From Kitasatospora sp. NA04385 (GTDB taxonomy: Bacteria > Actinomycetota > Actinomycetes > Streptomycetales > Streptomycetaceae), in contig NZ_CP054919.1 of assembly GCF_013364235.1 (NCBI RefSeq), forward strand, positions 7,427,603-7,491,602: a stretch of DNA of 64,000 nt, given 5' to 3'. Each line of letters starts with the position of its first letter. The first letter of the stretch is position 1. A program made the translations under genes and the position numbers. This document shows positions 17,448 to 24,310 of the stretch, piece by piece. Below the pieces are notes generated by a model. The model worked only from the letters and a program-made list of their open reading frames with translations, did no database searches and had not been told where the DNA came from.

Positions 17448-17948
17448 ATGCGCACCAGGTGGACGACCCGGCAGACGAAGGCACGACGCGCGGTCCCGTA
17501 CGCGGGAGCCGCCCTGGCAGTGGCGGCCGCCGCCGCGGTGGGCGCCCGGGCCGCCGGCCCCGCGACCGCGTGGTACCGGTCGCTGGACAAACCCGGCTGG
17601 CAGCCCCCGCCATGGGTGTTCCCGGCCGTGTGGACCCCGCTGTACGCCTCGATCGCCTGGAGCGCCGGACACGCGCTCGGCCGCGCCCGCGGCCGCGAAC
17701 GCGCCGCCCTGGCCGCCGCGTACGGGACGAACCTGGCGGTGAACGCCGGGTGGACCTGGCTCTTCTTCGGCCTGCGCAGCCCCGCCGCGGGCGTCGCGGG
17801 CAGCGTCCTGCTGGACGCCGACACGCTGGCCCTGATCAGGCGGACGGCCCGGCACGACCCCGCGGCCGCCGCCGCGCTGGCGCCCTACGCCGCGTGGTGC
17901 CTGTTCGCCACCGCGCTCAGCGGATCACTGGCCCGCCGCAACGGCTGA
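17448..17948 (+). CDS. TspO/MBR family tryptophan-rich membrane protein
   Basis: 166 residues with five membrane helices. The signature WYRSLDKPGWQPPPWVFPAVW (residues 43 onward) and NAGWTWLFFGLRSP are characteristic of TspO/MBR proteins, which bind porphyrins and take part in tetrapyrrole or oxidative-stress responses. The N-terminal 20 residues are basic, an extension beyond the core. ATG 17448 follows GCGGGA. It is divergent from the PAS-phosphatase with a 163-bp gap. A 14-bp-stem hairpin lies about 110 bp downstream. Confidence 0.88.
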   Translation: MRTRWTTRQTKARRAVPYAGAALAVAAAAAVGARAAGPATAWYRSLDKPGWQPPPWVFPAVWTPLYASIAWSAGHALGRARGRERAALAAAYGTNLAVNAGWTWLFFGLRSPAAGVAGSVLLDADTLALIRRTARHDPAAAAALAPYAAWCLFATALSGSLARRNG

Positions 17949-18057
17949 GCGCCCCTCCGCCGCCCCGACCTCGAACGGACGGGGTGCCCGCCACGGCGGT
18001 GATCCGGCCGGGCAGGCCCTCGGCGAAGGGCCGGAACAGCACCGGGACGAGGTGCCA

Positions 18058-18114
18058 CGCGTACGCCTCCGTCGGCGACGGGACCGACGCCGGTCGCTGC
18101 CGGAGGCGTACGCG
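18058..18114. terminator. long-stem hairpin at the left edge of the minisatellite
   Basis: CGCGTACGCCTCCG at 18058-18071 pairs perfectly with CGGAGGCGTACGCG at 18101-18114. The 29-nt loop can itself fold (GCGAC/GTCGC). It could terminate tspO transcription or be a large operator. The right arm fuses directly to the first 15-bp repeat unit. Confidence 0.5.
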
Positions 18115-18348
18115 CGGCAGGGTAATGCGCCGCAGGGGTGTGCGTGGCACGGGTGTGGGCGGACCGGGGATGTGCGGCAGGGGCGTGCGTGGCACGGTTG
18201 TGGGCGGACCGGGGATGTGCGGCAGGGATGTGCGTGGCACAGGAACGCGCGGCACGGGCATGCGCGGACCGGGTGTGCGGCACAGGAACGCGCGGCACAG
18301 GTGTGCGCAGTACAGGAGCGCGTGGCACAGGCGTGCGCGGACCCGCAG
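18111..18348. repeat. 15-bp minisatellite (about 15 degenerate units plus partial)
   Basis: Successive 15-bp units start at 18111, 18126, 18141, 18156, 18171, 18186, 18201, 18216, 18231, 18246 and 18261. A 13-bp unit follows at 18276, then units at 18289, 18304, 18319 and 18334. The consensus is roughly TGCGYGGCACRGGNN. Three units also form a higher-order 45-bp repeat, visible at 18141, 18186 and 18231. It ends about 60 bp before the start of the small acidic gene. Confidence 0.9.
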
Positions 18349-18409
18349 TGGGCATCCGCGCGGAGAGCCGGAAGTACCGGCGGACCAGGAGCAGCGGAGG
18401 GAACCCGCC

Positions 18410-18613
18410 ATGACCGCACCCGACCGGACGCCCAAAACGCCCGACCTGCCGCCCGCCCCCGGGACGGAGGCGCCGGACATGGAGGTGGTGGTGCCCGACA
18501 CCGGCCCGGCCGCCGAGGAGGGCCGCGATCGCACCGAGGGGCCGGCCCCCGAGCGGAACCGCACCGCCGCCGAGACCACCGAGGCCCGGAGCGAGGACGA
18601 GCCCCCCGACTGA
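18410..18613 (+). CDS. small acidic disordered protein
   Basis: 67 residues, rich in Pro, Glu, Asp and Thr, with no hydrophobic core (for example PDMEVVVPDTGPAAEE), so probably disordered. The start is well supported: GGAGGG lies 8 nt before the ATG at 18410. The upstream minisatellite occupies the place where its promoter would be expected. I recognise no family. It could be an unstructured regulatory or stress protein, but that is only a guess. Confidence 0.6.
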   Translation: MTAPDRTPKTPDLPPAPGTEAPDMEVVVPDTGPAAEEGRDRTEGPAPERNRTAAETTEARSEDEPPD

Positions 18614-18948
18614 CCGCCCCGGGACGGCCCGGCGCGTGGGTGCCCCGCGGCCTGCGCGTCCGGGGGCGCCCCGGGGATGCGGCAGGGGGGCCGGTCGCCC
18701 CCCGTTGTTGCTCCGACCAGGACTCCGCGCTCCGGTCCGGCGTCCTCCGGACGGGTGGCCGGGCTGGGCCGCACGGGTGGCCGGGCGGCGTCAGGGCCCG
18801 TCGGCGGTGAACCCGGGGCGGTGGCGGGGGACAGTACGTCTCGGCCGACCCGTCGCGTGCCGTCCGTACGCGCCGCCGGCCCGAGCACCCCGAACCGAGG
18901 GTGCCGCCCCGTCCGGGACGGCGCCCTTCCCGACATCGAGGAGTCGAC
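18614..18948. other. intergenic region upstream of the chaplin gene
   Basis: 335 bp with no convincing gene. It should contain the chaplin promoter, but I find no clear match to the BldN-type promoter consensus of S. coelicolor chaplins (CGTAAC / CGTTGA). The codon pattern does not support the overlapping open frames. Confidence 0.4.
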
Positions 18949-19191
18949 ATGTCCCGCACCCGCAAGTACTTCGCCGTCGTCGCGCTGGCCGCCACCGCCG
19001 TCCTGGGCACCGCCGGAGCGGCCTCCGCGTCCGCCGGCGCCCAGGGTGTGGCCGTCGGCTCGCCCGGCGTCCTGTCCGGCAACGTGATCCAGATCCCCGT
19101 GCACATCCCGGTCAACGTGTGCGGCAACAGCATCAACCTGATCGGCGCGCTGAACCCGGCGTTCGGCAACTCCTGCGCCAACATCGGCTGA
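18949..19191 (+). CDS. short chaplin
   Basis: 80 residues. A Sec signal peptide (about 1-28, ending ASASA) leads to a single chaplin domain of about 50 residues. It contains GVAVGSPGVLSGNVIQIPV, the two conserved Cys in NVCGN and NSCAN, and the closing NPAFGNSC. Short chaplins self-assemble into amyloid rodlets that coat aerial hyphae and spores. The sequence is closest in pattern to single-domain chaplins such as ChpE/ChpH. GAGGAG lies 7 nt upstream of ATG 18949. There is no sorting signal, so it would be released. A 16-bp-stem terminator follows. Confidence 0.93.
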   Translation: MSRTRKYFAVVALAATAVLGTAGAASASAGAQGVAVGSPGVLSGNVIQIPVHIPVNVCGNSINLIGALNPAFGNSCANIG

Positions 19192-19234
19192 CCACCCCGG
19201 ACCGGCGGGTCCGCACCGTGACCCGCCACCGGCC

Positions 19235-19268
19235 CGCGGGCCCCTCCCGGAACCGGGAGGGGCCCGCG
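19235..19268. terminator. strong bidirectional terminator after the chaplin gene
   Basis: A perfect stem: CGGGCCCCTCCCGG at 19237-19250 pairs with CCGGGAGGGGCCCG at 19253-19266, with two more pairs outside. The nominal loop is 2 nt, so the top pairs must open. It sits between convergent genes. Confidence 0.8.
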
Positions 19269-19293
19269 CGCGTGCCGGGAAGCCGGGCGGGGC

Positions 19294-19629
19294 TCAGGAG
19301 CGCCGGCTCCTGCGGACGACCAGCCAGATCACCACGCCGACGATCAGCACCAGCAGGATCGACACGGCCAGGAAGCCGATCAGGCCGCCCTTGGACTTCT
19401 TCTTTTTCTTCTTCGCCGAGCTCTTCGCCAGCTGCACGGACTCCTGCGCCCGCTGCCCGGCCGACACGTGCACCTGCCCGCCGGCCGCCGGAGCGGACCC
19501 CTGCGGCCCGGCCGCGACCGCCGCCGTGCGCGGCACCGGGGTCGTGGCCGCCGCCGTGCCGGTGGCCGACACGGCGCCGCCGCCGGCCAGCGCCAGGGCG
19601 AGCAGCACCCCCGCCAGACGTCTCCTCAT
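19294..19629 (-). CDS. small secreted/membrane-anchored protein with lysine run
   Basis: 111 residues. An N-terminal signal peptide (RRRLAGVLLALALAGGG, cleavage near residue 28) leads to an Ala/Gln/Thr-rich extracellular stretch, a run KKKKKKSKGG (about 77-86), a hydrophobic helix (about 87-107) and the tail RRSRRS. No LPXTG is seen, but the layout resembles a small surface protein with a membrane anchor. ATG 19629 follows GAGGTGGGA; a GTG three codons upstream is less likely. The AAGAAGAAAAAGAAG codon run is unusually A-rich for this genome. Function unknown. Confidence 0.7.
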   Translation of the reverse strand: MRRRLAGVLLALALAGGGAVSATGTAAATTPVPRTAAVAAGPQGSAPAAGGQVHVSAGQRAQESVQLAKSSAKKKKKKSKGGLIGFLAVSILLVLIVGVVIWLVVRRSRRS

Positions 19630-19797
19630 CTGTCCCACCTCGTTCCCGACCGGCCCCAGCGGCCCGCGTCCGGCTCACTGTGGCAGCCGCCGGGCCCGCC
19701 GCGGCAGGGGTCGGGAGCGGCCCGTTCCGAGACTGTGACGCTGTAACAGCGCCGTGCCGCACCGCCGGAGGGGTGACCGGGGCCCGCCGGGGGCGGG

Positions 19798-22700
19798 CTA
19801 CTTGCCGTCGGAGAGGCCCAGGGCCTGGAGGTCGACGCCGCCGTAGGCGTCGGTGACGTAGACGTTGGTGAGACGGGGGTTGCGGTAGTTGAGGGTGCGG
19901 GTGGCGAGGTAGGGGAGGTAGTAGGCGCCGTCGGCGACCTTGTGGTTGACCTTCCGGTAGAGCTCGGCGGCCCGGGCGGGGTCGGTCTGCGCCGTGGCCT
20001 GGTCGAACCAGCCGTTGATCTCGGGGTCGTTGAGGCCGGTGAAGTTGTAGTTGCCGGTCCCGCGGATCCGGCGGCCGTCGGTCAGGTCCTGGAGGAAGAC
20101 GCCGCCGGAGGGGTAGTCCGCGATCCAGCTGGACATGATCAGCCCGTAGCCCTTGGACTTGACGGTGTCGGGCGACCCGACGGTGTCGGCCATGTCCTTG
20201 AGCTCGTAGGTCTGGGGCGTGACGTTGATGCCGACGGACTTCAGCGAGTTCTGCAGGGCCAGCGCCGCGGCCTGCTCCTTCGGGTTGTCGGCCCGCACCG
20301 CCATGGTGGTGTCGAAGCCGTTCGGCTTCCCGCAGGCGGCGAGTTCGGCCTTGGCCTTGGCCGGGTCGGGGCGGCCGTCGGTCAGGCCGTAGGGGTCGTA
20401 GTCGTCCGAGCCGCTGACGGTCGGGGGGAGCAGGGTGCCGACGGGGGTGCCGGACTGGGGGCCGCCGCGGGCGGTCTGGAGGGCGCCGGGGTCGGCGGCG
20501 TACAGGACGGCGTTGCGGCAGTGCTGGTTGTCGAGCGGCGGGACGGCCGGGACGAGCGCCACGTAGCGCACGACGCCGGTGGCGGGGTCGTCGGTGCGCG
20601 CCTTCAGGCCCGGGTCGGCCAGGACCTTCGCCTGGGTGGCGGGCTGCAGGCCGGCCTGGGCGAGGTCGAGGTCGAACCCGCCGGAGAGCAGGCGGTTGTC
20701 GACCTCCTCGCCGCTGCCCGCGACGGTCAGCCGGATCCGGTCCGGCAGCGCCTTGCGCAGCGGGTCGGTGGACTGGTCCCAGGCCGGGTTGCGCTCCAGT
20801 TCGTAGCTCTTGCCGGTCTGCACGGTGCGGAACCTGTACGGGCCCGAGGAGACCGGCTTCTCGCCGTACTTGTCGCGGGTGTCGGCGGCCTTCGGGACGG
20901 GCGCGGTGGTGCCCAGGGTCAGCAGGTAGGGGAAGTCGCCGTTCGGCTCGGCGAGGGAGAAGACCACGGTCAGGTCGTTCGGGGTGCGCACCGACTTCAG
21001 GCCGAGCCGGTCCGGGTCGGAGTCGCTGTACGGGCCCTTGTAGCCCTGGCCCTGGTCGAGGACGTCGGACAGCAGCACCGGGCCGCCGAACAGCACGTCC
21101 TGGTCGAAGGAGCGCTCGATGCCGTACTTGACGTCCTTGGCGGTGATCGGCGTGCCGTCCTCGAACTTCAGCCCGGGCCGCAGGCGGACGGTGTACGTCC
21201 GGCCGTCGGCCGAGACCTCCGGCGCGGCGGCGGCGAGGTCGGGCACCACGGCGGTGCCGTCCCGGCCGGGCGCACCGGCGTAGGCGTACAGGGTGCGGAC
21301 GTAGAGCCGCTGGAAGTTCCAGGCCCACCCGTAGTAACTGCGCGCCGGGTCCAGCGAGTCCACGTCGCCGGAGGTGCCCAGGTTCAGGGTGCCGCCCTTC
21401 CGGTCGGACGGGTTCAGCACCTGGTCGATCGCCGCGTCGTACGCCGCCGTCGTGGTGGTCGTGACGCCCCCGTCGTTCGACCGGCGGGAGGACGAGGGCG
21501 AGGGGGAGGAGCTGCCGACTCCGCCGACTTCGCCGCCCGCGTTCTCGTAGCGGTTCAGCAGGCCCGGCAGCAGGAGACCGGCCGGCACCACCGCGGCTAC
21601 CACGCCGAGTGCCCCGAACAGCAGGGCCCGCCGCCGCCGACCGGGACCGCCCGGCGCCGCCGGCCCGGGCGCCGGCACGACCGGCGGCAGCGGCGTGGCG
21701 TACGGATTGGGGAACGGCGCGGAGGAGAGGTACGGGTTCGGGGACGGGAGGGGCGAGGCGTACGGATTGGGGGCCGGGTCGGGGGACGGGTCGGGCGAGG
21801 CGTACGGGTGCGGGGTGTCCACCGGGCCCGGGGCCGGGTGCGCGTACGGGTGCGGGGTCGCGTCCCGGGCCTGGTCCGGGGCGGGCGGCGGGGTGGTCGG
21901 CGGGGCGCTCGGGAAGGGCGGCGGGGCGCTCGGGACGGGCGGCGGCGGGACGGCGTCGCGGGCCGTCTCCTGGCGCGGCGGGGTCTGCGGGGCGGGCGGC
22001 GCGGGCGCCACCGCGGGCTGGGCGGCCGCGGCCAGGAGGCGGGCGGTCTGCTCGGCGGTCAGCCGCAGCGCCGGGTCCTTCACCAGCAGGCCCAGCAGTA
22101 CCGGGGTCAGCGGGCCGGCGAACCGGGACGGCCGCGGGGGCTGGGTGAGGATGGCGACGTACAGGGCGGTCAGCGTGCCGGCGGTGAACGGGGCCTCGCC
22201 CTCGACCGCGGTGTGCAGGGTCGCGCCCAGCGACCACAGGTCGGAGGCGGGGGAGGCGGGCTTGCCGTCGAGCTGCTCGGGCGCCATGTAGGCCGGGGTG
22301 CCGAGCAGGGTGCCGGTGTTGGTGAGGGACATGGTGGCGTCGGCGATGCTGGCGATGCCGAAGTCGGTGAGCACCACGCGGTTGCCGCTGAGCAGGATGT
22401 TGTCCGGCTTCAGGTCCCGGTGGACGACGCCCGCGGCGTGCGCGGCGGTCAGCGCCTCCAGCACGGCCAGGCCGATCGCGGCGACCCGCGGCGCGGGCAG
22501 TCGGCCGTGGTCCCGGACGGTGGCGGCCAGCGAGGAGCCGACCACGAACTCCATCACGATCACCGGGGCGCCGTCGTGCTCCACCACGTCGAACACCGTG
22601 ATGATGCCCGGGTGGTTGATCCCGGCCGCGACCCGGGCCTCCCGCATCACCCGTTGGAGCAGCAACTCCCGCTGCTCGTCCTCGAGTCCGGCCGGGAACA

Positions 22701-22833
22701 GGATCTCCTTGACGGCGACCTCGCGGTGCAGGGTCTCGTCCCGCCCCCGCCAGACGCGGCCCATCCCGCCCCGCCCGACCGGCTCGATCAGCCGGTACCG
22801 TCCACCGATCAGCATGCCGTCCGCGTCTGTCAC
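19798..22833 (-). CDS. receptor-like Ser/Thr kinase fused to an extracellular oligopeptide-binding (SBP_bac_5) domain
   Basis: 1011 residues. Residues 9-270 form a PknB-type Ser/Thr kinase: glycine loop GRGGMG (20-25), Lys42, HRDLKPDN (138-145), DFG (157-159) and GTPAYMAPEQ. Residues 270-395 are a Pro-rich juxtamembrane linker with repeated PNPYAS-like units. One membrane helix lies near 399-422. The rest, from about 470, is an ABC-type family 5 solute-binding domain (GGTLNLGTSGDVDSLDPA, LKFEDGTPITAKDVKYGIE), as in oligopeptide/nickel importers. The layout predicts a cell-surface peptide or small-molecule sensor that signals by phosphorylation. No ABC transporter genes adjoin it. The start is GTG 22833 without a clear ribosome site; ATG 22815 is an alternative. 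Confidence 0.9.
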   Translation of the reverse strand: MTDADGMLIGGRYRLIEPVGRGGMGRVWRGRDETLHREVAVKEILFPAGLEDEQRELLLQRVMREARVAAGINHPGIITVFDVVEHDGAPVIVMEFVVGSSLAATVRDHGRLPAPRVAAIGLAVLEALTAAHAAGVVHRDLKPDNILLSGNRVVLTDFGIASIADATMSLTNTGTLLGTPAYMAPEQLDGKPASPASDLWSLGATLHTAVEGEAPFTAGTLTALYVAILTQPPRPSRFAGPLTPVLLGLLVKDPALRLTAEQTARLLAAAAQPAVAPAPPAPQTPPRQETARDAVPPPPVPSAPPPFPSAPPTTPPPAPDQARDATPHPYAHPAPGPVDTPHPYASPDPSPDPAPNPYASPLPSPNPYLSSAPFPNPYATPLPPVVPAPGPAAPGGPGRRRRALLFGALGVVAAVVPAGLLLPGLLNRYENAGGEVGGVGSSSPSPSSSRRSNDGGVTTTTTAAYDAAIDQVLNPSDRKGGTLNLGTSGDVDSLDPARSYYGWAWNFQRLYVRTLYAYAGAPGRDGTAVVPDLAAAAPEVSADGRTYTVRLRPGLKFEDGTPITAKDVKYGIERSFDQDVLFGGPVLLSDVLDQGQGYKGPYSDSDPDRLGLKSVRTPNDLTVVFSLAEPNGDFPYLLTLGTTAPVPKAADTRDKYGEKPVSSGPYRFRTVQTGKSYELERNPAWDQSTDPLRKALPDRIRLTVAGSGEEVDNRLLSGGFDLDLAQAGLQPATQAKVLADPGLKARTDDPATGVVRYVALVPAVPPLDNQHCRNAVLYAADPGALQTARGGPQSGTPVGTLLPPTVSGSDDYDPYGLTDGRPDPAKAKAELAACGKPNGFDTTMAVRADNPKEQAAALALQNSLKSVGINVTPQTYELKDMADTVGSPDTVKSKGYGLIMSSWIADYPSGGVFLQDLTDGRRIRGTGNYNFTGLNDPEINGWFDQATAQTDPARAAELYRKVNHKVADGAYYLPYLATRTLNYRNPRLTNVYVTDAYGGVDLQALGLSDGK

Positions 22834-22952
22834 GGCGGACAGGATATCCGTCCCCGGTGGTGGCCAGGACGGCCATGATCTGTTCGTGATCCGGCACTTG
22901 GCGGCCGTCGGGCGGGGCGTGCGGCGGGGCGTGCGGGGGAGCGCCGGGTGGG

Positions 22953-23987
22953 TTACCTGGTCGGGGCCGGGGCCGGGGCCGGGGCCGGGAGGGTGGCGGC
23001 GAGCAGGCGGCCCGCGCCGATCAGGCCGGAGTCGTCGTCCTCGGCGCCGAGGACGACCATTTGGCGGACCTCCTCGGGCGTGAGGCCGAAGCAGCCGAGC
23101 CGTTCGAGCTCGGCGGTGAGGAGTTCGGCGTAGCGCGCGCCGAGGGCGAGCGCGAAGCCGCCGATCAGCACGTAGCGGCGGATGCCGATCGAGGTGAACA
23201 CCGCGGTGATCGCGGTGGCGAGCGCGGTGATCCCGACCCGCACGGCGGCGGTGGCGAAGGCGTCCCCGGCCCGGACGGCGGCCACCAGGGCGCGGTTGTC
23301 GAGCAGTTCGGGGTCGGGCGCGCTGGCCGCCAGCGCGGAGCGGGCGTAGCCGGCCGGGTCGGCGAGGGCGGCGCGGCGGGCCGCGGCCAGGGCGCCGCGG
23401 CCGGAGGCGAGGGCGCCCAGGTGGCCCCGGCCGCCGCAGTCGCAGGGGGCCGCGTCGGGGGACGGGTCGACGGTCCAGTGGCCGATCTCGCCGCCGTGGC
23501 CCTCGGTGTCGAGCAGCACCTCGCCCGCCCGGTAGACCTTGTTGCCGATGCCGGAGCTCACCGTGATCAGGCAGAACGGCCGGTCGTCCGCGGGGTCGAC
23601 GTACCGCCAGACCGCCGCCGTCAGGTCGTTGACCACCACGACCGGCAGGCCGAGCCGCTCCTCCAGCCGCTGCCGCACCGCGACCTGCTCGCCCGGGCCG
23701 CCCCAGACGGTCGGTGCGGCCAGGGCCCGGCCGTCGGCGGTGACCGGCCCGGCGAAGGAGACGCAGACGGCGCCGCTGCCGTGGCGTGCGACCGCCTCGG
23801 CGGCGAGGGCGGCGACCTGGTCGAGCACCCGGGCCTGCAACTCGGCCACCGGCCGGCCCGGATGCCCGGCTATGCCGTCGGTGGGGACGCGCCGGACGTC
23901 GGTGACGGCGTCGTCGGCCACCCCGTAGCGAGCGGTCCGCAGGGTGGTGCCGCCGAGGTCGATGACGGTGAACGCGGCGTCGGACAA
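22953..23987 (-). CDS. ROK-family sugar (or cyclitol) kinase
   Basis: 344 residues. An N-terminal ASKHA phosphate motif (VIDLGGTTLRTARYG), a second nucleotide motif, the segment GHGGEIGHW with the ROK catalytic region, and CDCGGRGHLGALASG, a variant of the ROK zinc motif in which the third Cys is His. ROK proteins are glucokinases, other hexokinases or, with DNA-binding domains, repressors; there is no HTH here, so it is a kinase. Some C7-cyclitol kinases resemble this shape. TTG 23987 is chosen because it abuts the conserved N terminus and has GGGGAG upstream. A perfect CebR-type box lies 133 bp upstream, suggesting repression that is lifted by cello-oligosaccharides. Confidence 0.85.
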   Translation of the reverse strand: MSDAAFTVIDLGGTTLRTARYGVADDAVTDVRRVPTDGIAGHPGRPVAELQARVLDQVAALAAEAVARHGSGAVCVSFAGPVTADGRALAAPTVWGGPGEQVAVRQRLEERLGLPVVVVNDLTAAVWRYVDPADDRPFCLITVSSGIGNKVYRAGEVLLDTEGHGGEIGHWTVDPSPDAAPCDCGGRGHLGALASGRGALAAARRAALADPAGYARSALAASAPDPELLDNRALVAAVRAGDAFATAAVRVGITALATAITAVFTSIGIRRYVLIGGFALALGARYAELLTAELERLGCFGLTPEEVRQMVVLGAEDDDSGLIGAGRLLAATLPAPAPAPAPTR

Positions 23988-24310
23988 GGGTTGCTCCCCA
24001 GGTGTCGGTGCGCGGGCGCGCGGGTGTGGCGGGCCCGGTGGGTGCGGCAGACGCAGGGTGGTGCGGGGTGGTGCTCCGGCGGGCGGATCGGCGTGATCGT
24101 ACACGGCCGGAGGCAGATATGGGAGCGCTCCCACTCGGGGTTCCGGGCCGTCGGCGAGCGGGCGGCGGGCGGACGGGCGCCGTCCGACCGGGCGGACAGG
24201 CCCCGGCGAACCCCGTGTGCGCTGTCGGGGCCGAGGTCTACATTTGTTCCCTGACGCCGAATCGGGCGCAGCGCGGCTCCGGCCGCGGGGCGGTGGCTAC
24301 GGGGGTGGCG
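23988..24310. other. divergent intergenic region with CebR-type operator
   Basis: 323 bp between the ROK gene (minus) and the receptor-like gene (plus). It contains the perfect palindrome at 24120-24133. On the minus strand TACGAT at 24111-24106 is a possible -10 for the ROK gene. On the plus strand TACATT at 24239-24244 is a possible -10 for the other gene. No gene is evident within. Confidence 0.5.
24120..24133. promoter_or_regulatory. perfect CebR-type operator
   Basis: TGGGAGCGCTCCCA is a 14-bp perfect palindrome identical to the published CebR box of Streptomyces (a LacI-family repressor released by cellobiose/cellotriose). It lies between divergent promoters of the ROK kinase and the PBP-fused receptor, so it could control either. 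Other LacI-family proteins may use similar sites. Confidence 0.8.

Larger units (their letters stand above)
17949..18409. other. gene-free region with hairpin and minisatellite
   Basis: 461 bp between tspO and the small acidic gene. Reading frames exist on both strands only because the 15-bp repeat keeps them open; their compositions are unlike proteins. It holds the hairpin at 18058-18114 and the repeat array at 18111-18348. Confidence 0.6.

Noticed and set aside
18111..18348. CRISPR array
   Set aside because: Units are 15 bp, directly adjacent and degenerate, without unique spacers; it is a minisatellite.
17459..18613. 384-residue frame through tspO and the minisatellite
   Set aside because: Open only because the repeat is a multiple of 3. 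The real protein is the last 67 residues after a good ribosome site.
18614..18948. BldN-type promoter for the chaplin gene
   Set aside because: No pair resembling CGTAAC and CGTTGA at a proper distance was found by eye.
19942..22878. 978-residue plus-strand frame opposite the receptor kinase
   Set aside because: Composition (Gly/Val/Arg/Gln) typical of antisense frames in high-GC DNA; the minus strand has complete kinase and binding-protein motifs.
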